Of a stretch of 44,013 nt of DNA, positions 32,816 to 44,013 are shown in pieces; position 1 is the first letter of the stretch, and every line of letters begins with the position of its first letter. Made by a program: the position numbers and the translations under genes. This DNA comes from Mnemiopsis leidyi (lineage: Eukaryota; Ctenophora; Tentaculata; Lobata; Bolinopsidae). The stretch lies in the NCBI GenBank assembly GCA_000226015.1, contig JH154722.1:69510-113522 (forward strand), read 5' to 3'. The notes under the pieces were generated by a model. That model was not told the origin of the DNA. It ran no database searches and saw nothing but the letters and a program-made list of their open reading frames with translations.

Positions 32816-33589
32816 ATGGCGAAACTTTCTAGAAGGAACAATGATATCGCTATATTCCAGCTGAAGATCAGTATTTATAACTCGGCTCTCTGGTATATAT
32901 ATATGGTGCACACAGCCGCATATATATATACTGAGAAGTTAAATCTTTGTCGTCGTCCATTGTCTAGGCTTCCCCACTTCCGGCAAGCATGACGGAGTCT
33001 TCTCCTCCGCAGAGCCATGATGGTCAACCCTTCTCTCATCTCTCAACATGCGGTAACCGTGATAGGGTACTGATGGGATGGTTCCTCGTTTTCTCGCCAA
33101 CAATTTGGTTCCGTGTTAATCGAAAGTAGCCCGATCTTTTGTTTCCTGGAAAGACTAACCCTCAAGCGACAAAAATGAACCGATTAGTTTAGGTCACCTA
33201 TCTAATCCTGGGCCTTCAAAACGAGAGGAGTATCACTATCAATAATGACAGTACTTCTCAGTACTCAGCTGAGCACTGAACGTAGTAGCTTCGTGAAGAG
33301 ACACTACCCCAGTAACGAAACTTTTTTTGATTCCGATATTTCCAGAAATGTATAATTTCGCAGATTTTATTTGGTAGAACTAGACGTTGAATTTGACTGT
33401 AACTAACGACCTGCCGCGTAGATTTCTCAGGTTTCGATCCTGGTAGTAATGGCCTATCTGCTAAACACCGTTTCCTTATCAACGTCGTTTCTACACTACT
33501 TCTACGTATCTCAATTATGGCAATCCAGACTAATGGCTCTCACTCAATTCCGGTCTGCTCATGTACCACCCAGTTCTCTTCCTCTTCCC

Positions 33590-33850
33590 CCGTTGAGAAC
33601 TGACACTTTTCCTGCTCTTTCGAGGGATCATTCGGAAATTAGGTGGTGGAGAGCAGCACCCTTTCATGCCGGGGAGGACCGGACCGCACGGTCGGTCTTA
33701 CAATCACCTGCGAAGGGCGGAACGATACGTACCTCATGCTGACTTGCACTAAGGCAGGATCAGACGAAGTTCGATAATAGTTGGCTCGCCCGCACAGATC
33801 CTACCCTCACATAGGACGGGCCGATACCGTGTCTGCTCTCTGAGATACTG
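33590..33850. other. GC-rich stretch of unknown nature
   Basis: A locally GC-rich block in AT-rich DNA, about 0.3 kb upstream of the convertase start. It has short open stretches on both strands, no splice-supported exon and no family I recognise. It may be 5' UTR or promoter DNA of the convertase gene, or repeat debris. Confidence 0.3.
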
Positions 33851-34095
33851 CCGTCCTTTGCGCACTTTATAAATATTACTCCCCTAGTATGCCTTGCACT
33901 GCTGCCCTTGCTATTTGGACTGCTGCCATTCATTCACTTCTAATTCATGACCCTTTCGGGATTTTCTACCTTTGTTGACTTAGTTCTTGTTTTGAATTTC
34001 TATTTTGCATAGGATTTGTTCTTTATTCAATTTACAAGTTTTAGTTTAACATCCTAAAAAGTATTATTCCTAACAAGATTTTACGATTGCAGGTT

Positions 34096-37000
34096 ATGAA
34101 TAGGCTAGAATTGTCGATATTGCTGTTATTAAATGTATTTGTTTCAACTGTACTGTCGATGGGATGGTTCATTGACCTAAAATACGGTGGCCATAAGGCT
34201 GCTAACAAAATCGCCAGAAAATATAATCTAGTAAATAGGGGAAATGTAAGTACAATGATTACCTAATTCAATCACAAATATAATACAGTCTGTTTTAATT
34301 ACATATTTTCTTCCTTTGGAATCGATCAAAATGACGTGATATATATCGCTACTAGGCGATCAACAGAGAATTAATACCAACAGTTTATTTGAAAATGCCG
34401 ATTGTTTCAAACCGGAAAATCAAACATTACAACCTCCTAAATTTTCAGAAAGGAAGTTTAAAACACATATTCCTGTTGGAAACGAAGTCGGACGACTTTA
34501 GGAGCAGACGTAGGAGAGACACATCTCTATACTATCGAAGTAAAGAGGAAATGATGCACGACATAAAAAACTCACTATTTCACGAGAGAGGTGTTCTGTT
34601 CGCGGAGGAGAACAGAGAACTTTCCAGAAAACCACGAGGAATATTTAATCCTGATAACTGTTGTGACTTTAACGACCCTGAATATAGCAGACAGTGGGTT
34701 TATGTAAGTACTTTTTCAAATTCAGTGCAGAGCCTTGACCGGGCGTAATCGAGCTTGTGTAGTAAGCATGTTTGAAAATTTACACAAGAAATTAGCCCTC
34801 AAAACAAAAGAGCAGGGGATGATAAACGTATAAATCTATTTTCATCCTATTCCTAAGCTAAGGTGCATAACCTTTAAAGATTGCTATAGGCAATGCAGAC
34901 TTCTATCAGACTTCAAAAAAACTGCAACTTTTATCGCGCCATAAACAAGGGCTCATTTTCTATCTGCTTAGTATCCTAATTTTCTACTGCACTTATAGCG
35001 TAGATCAACAACTATAAGAAGTGCAAGAGTCCTTTTTAATGGGACTGTAGTCTGTACAAAGAAAGTTTGAAAATTCCCTGAATTCCACGATACCACTTAG
35101 AATCATGATACCGTCCTCATTTAATTTTACACTAACAGTGCACATCCTTACTCAATCTGATGTTGCGGCCGAAACATCCAATTTTCTGTCACAGAGCAAT
35201 AAGAAAGAGATTAGGAGGTTTCACTGCTTTGTACGGTGCGTTATCTAGGACAGGATCCTACCATTACACATTGATTAGATTGGACCCTGGCCGGTAACAT
35301 CGTTTATGTCGTACACAAAAACTTAGCTCATTGGTGGTGACAGCGCGTGAAAGGAAGAGCAAGCTCTCTTTCTTTGCCCTGTTACCCTGGTCACTCTGCG
35401 GCTAGACACGATTTGCTGTCATATTATCAGGATCGTCAAGACATGGCTTGTAGTGTTACCCTCTTTAGGATAAACATTAAACTCATTACAGAACGATTAT
35501 ATCTGATGTGTGGTCTCGCTAAACCCGACGTGTGGTAAACTTAGAAAACCAAAACAAAGTTTGAACCTGCCGTTGGAAAGAAAAGGCTTTGCGAAAATAT
35601 TTTTGTGGGTCATTCAAAGGACAATTCAGACTTCTTAATAACAGAGATTTTATGTGACGATAAAAATCCTTCAGCGTAACGACTATCGGTTAGACATGAA
35701 TATAGAGGGAGCTTGGAGGCAGGGTATAACAGGAAAAGGAGTTATAGTTTCCATTCTCGATGACGGTGGGTAGGTTATCAATTATAACTTGAATTTGAGG
35801 AAATACATTCTGAGTTTGGCATAAACAAAAATGTAATTTATCGAGGTATCTATTAGAACTAGTGCTACTTCAGGGGTGGAAAGAATACATGATGATTTAA
35901 AAGATAACTGGGACGCTGCTGCCAGCTATGATTTTAACGATGATGATCTAGACCCCTCCCCAAGAATGACAGAAGATTCAGAAAACATGTGAGTTGCTCA
36001 ACGTGAATTAAAACACGGTTTAAGTTGCTCAATGTGACTTAAAACATGGTTTTAGTTGCTAAATATGACTTAAAACAAGGTTTAAGTTGCTAAATGTGAC
36101 TTAAAACAAGGTTTAAGCTGCTAAATCGGACTTAGAACATTTGTTTTACAAAAGGTTTTAGTTGCCCAATTGGACATTAAACTTTCAGTTTTCGACTTAC
36201 AGACTACTACTTTGGTTTATTTCTGTCAGTTCAAAAAATACTTAAGACCACAGGATACTATTTGCAACTTGAGGCAGCTGCATCATTAAGTTCATACTAA
36301 ATTGTTAATGTAGTTTTGACAGGACTCTGGTGTCCAATTACTGGAACCAAATGATGCCAACTGAGGAGACCTTTAATGCAAAGATTTTGAAAACAAAAGG
36401 GTATATTCAACCTTTATTTTTGGAAGATCATGCACATAGCAGACACTGCATAGAGCCACATAGCAGACACTGCATAGAGCCATGCATTTGGAAGCACCAC
36501 ATTCAGGACATTTTAAGACAGGATTTCTTTGTTGTAAAGTCATGAACAAAAAGAGGATAGAGCATTTTAATCACATTTTACAAATAAGGACAAATTGACA
36601 AGAATTTTGTTCTGACGGAGCAGTTAAAATCCTTTATAGGACACACTCTGTAAGCATCATAATATGTTGTCTGCATATCCATGATCATTCAAATCGTCCA
36701 AGCACAAATAAGTAGAGAAACTCATATCCATATTGAGCTTTAAAAGTAAAAATAGCATGTGCTTGCCATAGTTGCGTAAAAATAAAACTCAAGAGGCACG
36801 TGCATAAGAATGGTGTTACTTTAAATAAAAACCTCCTCATCTGTGCAGCTGTGTTTTAAATTTCACTATATATATATTTGTGTCTGTAGAACATTCTCCA
36901 TTTTATACAAGTCCACTTAGCAACTCGTTAATTCTGCTCACATTAAACTAATCGCATACTTGTTTGTTGAAGAACACAGATAGGTAACCGACAGTTAAAA

Positions 37001-40000
37001 CAATAGCAATTGAATAAATATACCGGCCTCGTTTGATATTTTTAGAAAATTCAAATAAAAATCAGTGCGACTGAATAATTGTCGTTTGAGACGAAATAAA
37101 AGGCTGGTAGCATTTAAAATATAAGAAGTTTATTTAGGGCAGCTATTCTAGACTATTTTTCAAGAAAACCTAGAAAAGTCTAGCTATATACTTTATCACG
37201 GAACTTGTGTGAGACTAATAGCTATTAGTTATCATGTGTACAGGCACGGTACGAGATGTGCGGGTCAGGTCGCAGCCTCCGCAAACAACGGCAAGTGTGG
37301 CGTGGGGGCCGCTTTCGAAGCCAACATCGGAGGTAAGTCGACATTCATGGAACTTGAGTAAATAAGCAGCATGATATGGGGTTACCGCCTCAAACTATTT
37401 ACTCATCATGCCGATATGATATCTCTGAAAAAACAACCATGAAGAATTTTGGAATTATGTTACCAAAGCTGGACACATCTAGACTTGCAGAATTAAAGTT
37501 CCTTTAACTAAAACCTCGAAACAACCAGGTATCAGGATGCTAGACGGCAGGATATCAGATGATGTAGAATGCGACTCTATCGGCTTCAAGCGGAACTATA
37601 TCGACATCTACAGCATGTCCTGGGGCCCTGATGACGATGGGAAGACAATAGACGGCCCTGGGAGTTGTACCAAGACAGCTTTGAAGGAAGGAGCAAGGAA
37701 GGTCAGTGTTCTGCTTTAATCTCAGCAAATCTTCAACTTGCTTTTCGCAAAACAAATCTTCGGCAAATTAACCTGTTGTTTAAAATTCTTGACTGGTCAT
37801 AAATTTGGCTATGGTACGAAAACAGTACTCTTTTAGGGTAGACACGGCAAGGGTTCCATCTTCGTATGGGCAAGCGGGAACGGTGGTAAAGCAAACGACG
37901 ATTGCAATCTTGACGGCTATGTTTCCAGCATCTACACGATCGCGATAAGCGCCATCTCCTCCAGTGGGCTGTCTCCCTGGTATAGCGAATCTTGTGCCTG
38001 CACCCTCGCCTCCGCCTACTCCTCTGGGTTTGGGAACGAAGAAAAGATCCTGACTACGGATGTACACAACTCATGCACGGACGATCATACAGGAACCTCA
38101 GCAGCAGCTCCCTTGGCAGTGGGAGTCCTGGCTCTAGTACTGCAGGCGAAGTAAGTACGGTCGGGAGGAGGCTCGGTAAGCGTCTTAAACCAGGATGTTC
38201 TTCTAACAAAAAATGTGATTAACAGGTTTCGTGAATGGCGATTTAAAACTTCAATGTTATAACCCAGCACTTCTCAACAGTCCGGAGTTGACATGGCGGG
38301 ACATGCAGCACCTGATAGTCAGAACCGCCAGCAGAGTTTCCAACGACCGTGACAGCCAGTGGATCGAGAACGGTGCTGGACACGAGTTCCACCCCAAACT
38401 CGGCTTCGGAGTTCTCGGTAAGTTCCCTTTGGCTGTTGGTGTGTCTTGATATATAATTCTAGTCCGTCTAATCTGCTTTTCCCAGCCTTGATTTTGCACA
38501 CAAAGTATCGATTATAAAATAATCCAATTTCAGATGCGACGAAAATGGTTAACGTAGCACGAAACTGGACGTCTGTTCCCCCACAACGCAAATGTATGGC
38601 CCTCAAATCCAACCGTACAAAGTAAGCAAACATATTATCGACTTTCTTTTCCTTTTTAAGGCATGGTCCTTGGGGTGACCAATCTCAAAACGTTGACAGT
38701 TCTCCAACCACCGTTCCCAGGGTGGTTCCCCCACTGCGGATCCTGAACATGAGAACGACGATATACCCGGAAGACTGTATCGACAAGGCTACAAACAGAT
38801 CGGGCAAGGACCACCTCAGCAAGTTGGAGCACGTGCAGCTCTACATAACCATGCACACCCCAACACGTGGCGATATCGTCCTCAAGTTGACATCTCCTAG
38901 TGGAACTACCAGCAAACTTCTCAGTATGAGACCGGAGGATAGTCCGGATATGTCGCGGTGAGTGGAAGATACTACCGGGATTATATCAGCAATGAATGCC
39001 ATCCTTGCTATTTTTTACATAGTATGTTCCCAGTGAAAAATTTAGCAGCAATTTCAGTGGAACTGGTACCCAAAACATTATGGTTTACTACAACACCTTC
39101 ATTGTTTTATCTGTACTTTTCGAAGGTCTAAAAGTAAGATTATCCTCCTAGGGGACACAGCGCTAATCCAAGATCTGGATTCAAGAACTGGGCTTTCATG
39201 ACAGTTAACTTTTGGGACGAGAACCCATACGGACAGTGGCAACTTCAGATTATCAACGGCCACCAAAACAAGAAAAATATACCGTAAGAAGATAATTTTA
39301 AGTTTAAAATAGGTTTAAATAACGTAAATTTGGACACAATTAAATGATACTGAAGATGGGAAATGAAAATATCCTAGCGGGCACGCCCTTCCAAGAATGC
39401 CCAAATTCCACTAATACAAAAACATTCCCGATCTTGTTGAGGGTTGAATTACTTCGCAAACTAACATGTTAAACTAAAGAGCTTAAACCACCCAGATTAC
39501 CCCCCACCAAACTAAAGAAGTTTAAGCTGATATTCTGGGGCTCCGGGGGTGCCTCCAGCTCCCACGAAGGCGGTGCTGACGTGGACGAGGACGAACCAGA
39601 CGAGATCGTGGACCAGGATGACGATAACGAAAATGTGAGTTTTTCCATCGTCCCCCACATTAATGAAACCGGGGACAAGTGGAGGGAAGAACACGAGGAT
39701 AGCAAAGATATGGTCATCCCTTATAGCAAGGGTTGAGCGAGATCTTTTGATAGTGTGTACAGGGGAATACAGATTTTCGGCAATTCTTCATTGAATTCTT
39801 TACAGACTCTTTTAGCTGTGTTTTCAATCATGTACTGCTCATATAAACTCTCTTGGGACTGGTCAGCATGCCATATAAACGTAAATGAGTTGCAGTTTCA
39901 CACTCCAGTATTCAGTAATCCCTTCAAAGCACCTGACTGAAATGCTTACACTTTTAGAGTCGCGACAAAGTGGACATGACGGAAGAACCCATGGAGACCA

Positions 40001-40035
40001 TGCTCTCAGAAAGCCCCTCCGTCTCCAGCTTATGA
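34096..40035 (+). CDS. Proprotein convertase, PC1/furin type (kexin family), 13 coding exons
   Basis: A secretory-pathway subtilisin-like protease that cuts precursors after paired basic residues. Exons: 34096-34245, 34449-34703, 35675-35765, 35874-35988, 37244-37332, 37529-37701, 37837-38150, 38281-38417, 38534-38621, 38661-38957, 39152-39283, 39496-39634, 39958-40035; 2058 nt in frame, 685 residues. Signal peptide ~1-21. The prodomain has an internal site RSRRRR (68-73) and a likely primary site SRKPR (109-113) before [10 protein letters not shown]. Catalytic Asp164 (ILDDG), His205 (HGTRCAG), oxyanion Asn306 (SGNGG) and Ser379 (HTGTSAAAP) are all present. Asn306 argues against PC2, which has Asp there. 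A P domain follows (~400-605), with [17 protein letters not shown] and [10 protein letters not shown]. The tail is acidic ([10 protein letters not shown]), with no TM segment and no Cys-rich repeats, so it is probably soluble. Keeping the last intron would give another C-terminus, stopping at 39734-39736. Confidence 0.95.
35993..36190. repeat. 31-bp minisatellite overlapping a splice donor
   Basis: Four good 31-bp units starting gttgct and containing gacttaaaac (35993-36116), then one or two decayed ones. The first unit begins inside the gtgagt donor of the convertase exon ending 35988. Confidence 0.85.
36434..36481. repeat. Perfect 24-bp direct duplication
   Basis: Two exact adjacent copies of a unit starting acatagcagacactgcat, in a convertase intron. 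The ORF across it (HSRHCIEP repeated) is not supported as an exon. Confidence 0.9.
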
Positions 40036-40321
40036 GGCCGTGTGCGACTGCAACAAACCTAGGAAAACCTTATCGGCCCTGATTTGAGCGAACTTGAAGT
40101 TCGTGATAAGTCAACGTGGCCCTTATCGTGGATTTGAGTGGCCATGAACATGTTTTCTTACAGCATAAGCCTGGCTTGAGGCTCGATAACTATTTTTATG
40201 AAAGAAAGCATTCTATAACTTTTAGGAACAACTAATTGGCCCAATTACTTGTTTCTTTAGAAACAACACTAACCGGTATTGAAAACGAATACAAAATAAC
40301 TAAAATCAGAATAAGATTCCT

Positions 40322-40327
40322 AATAAA
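40322..40327 (+). promoter_or_regulatory. Polyadenylation signal of convertase gene
   Basis: AATAAA about 290 bases after the stop codon, the first such hexamer after the convertase stop; the distance is plausible for a 3' UTR. Confidence 0.5.
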
Positions 40328-43243
40328 ACAGTAATTCTACACTTAGAAAACTTTTTTAAAGAAGTAAGATCCACATAAGGGCCAACCGAATTCTGATCAA
40401 ATAAGGGTCGATAAGGTAGCAAAACCTCAAAGTGAACCCTAACAGACGATACGCCGATTTCCAGCCAGCAAGCTCCCAGAGACGCAGTAAATCAACACCT
40501 GTGCAAAAGGCGGCTGAGAGAACAGGTGTAAGGAAAGCGTCTGATCAGATACTACTTAAAACCTCACATTATAGGCATCAATCTAAAGACTAATCGTGCT
40601 ACGAACACTTTCATTGCGCTAATATACTGCCTGCTGTGAATCGCAAGTTAAGATTTCTACGAAATTAGCATTATTCTCATTGTTGCCTAAAATAGGACAC
40701 GATTTTAGATCATTTTGACCGAACAAGAACTCCGTTTACCAATCAGAACTCACGCCTTTATAACGTTGCAATATTTAAAGTGAAACTAATTTATTAAGTT
40801 TATCAGATAAGGAATTCGTGAGATCAATTTAAACGAAATGAGGGGTAAAATTTAGTCATCTGTTCATAGAGATTTTATTTATATTTTGTATATCAAGCGA
40901 TGTTTTTAAAGTAGGAACTTGCTTTTTGGATTGTGAGTTTTACACATTCCAGTTCTAATATTGCTGTTACTTTTTATATACCGAGTCTTTGTGTCAAGAC
41001 CTTGTTGATTTCTGAGATAATTGAAAAGGACAAAAGTTTGTTACAAGAACTAGAATCGTCTAGACCAGTGCACGGGCTCTTTGCGGACAACAGACAATGA
41101 AACTCAGAGATAGACTACAACGCAATTAGAACATATCAGTAAAAAAGTGAGGGGCGATGGGACGGTAGATTGTTGTCTAGTTGCAGGCGGCCCCGCTTGT
41201 ACGGCCCCCTGTACCTCAAAGAGAGGGTGTTGTAGTTGAGCCGTGGTACCGTCCAACTCCCTGTTGTCATGACAGCGATCTATGTAGGAAAGACGTGTCT
41301 CCGGAAAAAGACGTGTCTCAAGTCTCAGCGGGGCTCAGCCCTCTGGGTGAGGCGGCACCCGGGGCAGGGCCAGGCCGACTTTGTTAGCAGCTTGTTCCGT
41401 GCTCAACTCGCCCTTGCCGTACTTCTCAATCAGCTCCTGGAGGGAGAGGTGATGATCAGCTGTCTGTGGTCAGCAAAAATGTAGGAATTTAAAAATATAA
41501 CGATAACGAATATCCGATACGTCATCGGGATCACGGCCCACCAGCAACAAGACTTGAAGCAATAATTTCATCCTATCGCAAGGGATTCCGCGGTAAACTT
41601 TACCAAGACAACGCTAAATAACGTATAAAAGGCAGACGGGAAAATTGATAGCAGTATTGATTTTGGTGCATGGTACAATGGAGATCCTATTGAAAGTTTT
41701 TCCCCAAATTACCACGTGGCTAGCTTGGTCAGTACAATCCCGTGACTATCTCGACGGAGATACGTGGAGAGGATATTGATGACGTTATACTCAACTAGTT
41801 CTAGTTTAAGGGATCAGAAGATTCACTGCACGCCAGGCAGCCTAGCGGATCACTATGGACCCAGCAGAAAAGTGAACTGGATCATATGGGGTGGTCAAGA
41901 CAGTTGATGGCCTTGCAGATGCTCGGCTTTAATTGACGAAGGTTATATATGTATCTATAGATTGCCGATCTTGGAGAATGTCAGGGCCAAGATATTTAGT
42001 ACTCTTTGTCATCGGAATCACGGCCTAAAAATAAAATTTTGGACGGCAGTCAAGTAGATCGACACAAGGTGAACTAGTTTCACATTTTCTGCAAGAAATC
42101 CACTATTTTTTCGGAACTAGTCAATAAAATGTAGAGCCATCTCAGATCTTGTCGGCCTTTTTGGAGACTTAATTCTTTTTGATGGTAAGGCGTGTTTGCA
42201 CAGATCGTTATGTGGACGATAAGTTATAAATAGGACTCACTAATTGTAAGCATTTGTACAGTAGTACAGTAGTACTAATACATCTCTAGTAGTAGTACCT
42301 CTTTAGTACTACCTCAATAGTCTTTAGTACTACCTACAATACCAAACCTATTTTCCAATAATCATCCTACTGAGGCCAAAGCTTAGAGAGCGGGGTGGCT
42401 ACGATGAACACATGAATCGTAAGATCGACAAACTGATTAAGAATGATTTATTGGTGTGCACTGTACACTGTACAGTGACAGTGAGGAGAAAAATAATTCC
42501 GGTATCCTACTATACTCTGGCTCGAAGCGTTTTCTAGACCATTCTCTACTTGCACATTTTTCGGCGTCTTGTAGTCGGTTAACAATGTGACTTGAGCTTG
42601 GTAAGACTGCTGGGCAAGGAGGAAAATGGACCAGGATGTTTTTGAATATTTATAATCCACCAGGATCATTTCAGTATTTTATACTAGGTCTTGTTCTTAC
42701 ATGCTCTTACAGACTTAATTTTAGTTGTTCGCTATACGCTCGTAATAGGTTTAATAGTTGAGCTATGGTTATGTAACAGCTGCCACAAAGATACCTAGTT
42801 AACAATTATGTCTTATTTGCGGCGCTCTGGCACCAGACTGGGAGAGTACAATACCAAGCAGAATTTTTAAGTAGTACAAAGACCACAATAAAAGATTGAG
42901 TTCTATAAATGAAGCTGCCAAAAATCAGGTACCGCTTGTGCGAAGTTACTTGAATCAACTTAGTCGACAAGTATCATATACCATTACCAATCCCGCTGTC
43001 TTTAACATCGACAATAAGATAATTTAGCATTCTCTTTCCAACGGTCATGAATCATGATGACATTTTGAAGCATGGCAAATTATCTTTTTAACAAGTATAC
43101 ATCTAAAATGCCATTTTTGGTTTCTACAGTTGGTGTACCACTACAAATGAAACATTATGAAGAGCACCTTTTTCTAGTTTAGGTTCTCAGTTTTGTTCTT
43201 ATTGCAATACTTGTCTAAGTCTTATAGCAGTCAGTTAGACACG
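40328..43243. other. Intergenic, no firm gene
   Basis: Apart from the possible ATPase-like exon on the minus strand and a tagtacta-rich simple stretch around 42260-42340, nothing gene-like is seen. The region probably contains the promoter of the discoidin-domain gene that starts at 43244. Confidence 0.5.
41335..41463 (-). pseudogene. Possible exon remnant like the Na+/K+-ATPase N-terminus
   Basis: After a good acceptor (ctgaccacag) the minus strand reads 42 residues: DHHLSLQELIEKYGKG, then ELSTEQAANKVG and LALPRVPPHPEG, then TGA. The pattern matches the cation-ATPase N-terminal domain, where D-H-x-L-S-x-x-E-L-x-x-K-Y-G is followed by G-L-(S/T) and G-P-N-A-L-x-P-P-x-x-T-P-E-W. Here the match decays and ends in a stop where the family continues. 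I find no neighbouring ATPase exons, so this is a fragment, an exon of an unrelated gene, or chance. Confidence 0.35.
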
Positions 43244-43626
43244 ATGTTTGTAAACATAATATCGATTCTCCATGTGCTCATCTGCTTTCAAGGTCAGTTT
43301 CTGTGTACAAACTATAAACTCAACCTGCGCGTGCGCACTAAATTGCATATATGGGGTTATTGTATTTATTTATTATATGGAGTTGATGTACTTATCCTGT
43401 AATTTGCATTACCCCTCAAGGGGCAGTGCAAATTGCAGGATAAATAGGAAATATCAATAGACTGTTAAATAGACAGTCAGCCGAAATATTGAGTCAGAGA
43501 GCGTAATAACTGAAAAAACTCAGGAGAGGCCCTTTTGATTCGAAACATCGCCAGTAAAGGGACAGCGACATCCGACAGCCAATGGGCGGAAAATTATCGC
43601 ACTGAACTTTTGGTGGACGGCGACAG
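43244..43626 (+). CDS. Secreted F5/8-type C (discoidin/fucolectin-like) protein, first two coding exons
   Basis: Exon 43244-43292 encodes a signal peptide (MFVNIISILHVLICFQ) and ends in phase 1 at a gtcagt donor. Exon 43524-43626 joins in phase and reads EALLIRNIASKGTATSD, then SQWAENYRTELLVDGD, ending at gtaatt in phase 2. N-I-A-x-K-G-x-A-T-x-S followed by a L-V-D-G-D block is the start of the F5/8C or fucolectin-type fold (N-x-A-x-G-K-x-A-T-x-S and VDGN in typical members). Such domains bind sugars or lipids outside the cell. The rest of the gene lies right of the window, so domain number and full function cannot be told. Confidence 0.7.
43392..43443. repeat. Near-perfect 24-bp hairpin in intron
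   Basis: The arms ttatcctgtaatttgca and tgcaaattgcaggataa pair, and pairing continues inward to cccc/gggg with a TCAA loop. Only one mismatch and two G-U pairs occur in about 24 positions. It lies in the first intron of the discoidin-type gene. The loop is very small for a microRNA precursor; a foldback transposon remnant is also possible. Confidence 0.8.
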
Positions 43627-43733
43627 GTAATTAGAAGTTGTAATTTTCTTAGACAATTAATTTACCGGCTCATAACCTTTTCAGGTTGCGAGATTCATAA
43701 CTTGCCAAAACAGAAACTGACCATTTGTCTCCC

Positions 43734-44013
43734 AGTATTGACACACTGTACTCTAATCTCTAAAAACAGTATTAACACACTGTACTCTAATCTCTAGAAA
43801 CAGTATTAACACGCTGTACTCTAATCTCTAGAAACAGTATTAACACACTGTACTCTAATCTCTAGAAACAGTATTAACACACTGTACTCTAATCTCTAGA
43901 AACAGTATTAACACACTGTACTCTAATCTCTAGAAACAGTATTAACACACTGTACTCTAATCTCTAGAAACAGTATTAACACATTGTACTCTAATCTCTA
44001 GAAACAGTATTAA
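43734..44013. repeat. 34-bp minisatellite, about eight copies, reaching window end
   Basis: Nearly identical copies of a 34-bp unit containing acagtattaacacactgt and ctctaatctctagaa. The first copy is the most diverged. It is in the intron after the second discoidin exon and continues beyond the window. Confidence 0.95.

Noticed and set aside
33419..33440. tRNA T-arm-like sequence (caggtttcgatcctg)
   Set aside because: A good T-arm or B box by itself, but no convincing anticodon arm, D arm or acceptor stem in the right place.
33449..33742. 97-codon plus-strand ORF
   Set aside because: No family pattern, no ATG context or splice support; the GC-rich composition alone keeps it open.
38221..38280. 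Acceptor at 38225 for the convertase exon
   Set aside because: It would start the exon in the wrong phase; the acceptor at 38280 restores the family sequence [13 protein letters not shown].
43734..44013. Regular repeats that could be mistaken for a CRISPR array
   Set aside because: Units are contiguous with no unique spacers, in a eukaryotic intron; it is a minisatellite. The same holds for 14.6, 15.1 and 36.0 kb.

Overview
This is nuclear DNA from an animal. The protein-coding genes are split by GT-AG introns and belong to metazoan families: a polypeptide GalNAc-transferase, rhodopsin-type GPCRs, a PC1/furin-type proprotein convertase and a discoidin-domain secreted protein. Compact introns, several minisatellites, a long (GT)n tract with an 11-N gap and a cinnamyl-alcohol-dehydrogenase-type ADH suggest a marine invertebrate, but I cannot name the phylum from the sequence. 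All gene models were made by hand from splice consensus, reading phase and family resemblance.

Layout. 1-2.25 kb: the 3' part of a GalNAc-transferase gene (+). 2.5-3.9 kb: a decayed beta-1,4-GalNAc-transferase-like pseudogene (-), split by a ~273-bp element with a 12-bp target duplication. 5.07-6.12 kb: a GPCR (-) with one frameshift. 6.1-9.8 kb: no gene recognised. 9.83-24.43 kb: one long gene on the minus strand. I assemble it from 15 coding exons into an uninterrupted 666-residue protein with degenerate EF-hands. Its introns hold four other genes, all on the opposite strand: a zinc ADH (3 exons), a 120-residue single-pass membrane protein (2 exons), an intronless GPCR and an unidentified cysteine-containing ORF. 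24.4-34.1 kb: gene-poor, with microsatellites, a perfect hairpin and a possible promoter. 34.1-40.3 kb: a complete proprotein convertase gene (+), 13 coding exons and 685 residues. 40.3-43.2 kb: mostly empty, with one P-type-ATPase-like segment on the minus strand. 43.24 kb to the end: the first two coding exons of a secreted F5/8C-like protein, followed by a 34-bp minisatellite.

Functional links. The genes do not form a pathway. The shared theme is secretory or surface biology (O-glycosylation, prohormone cleavage, GPCRs, discoidin lectin), which is common in animals and may be chance. The most unusual points are the four-fold antisense nesting, two minisatellites that overlap splice sites, and the EF-hand protein, which I could not assign firmly to a known family.
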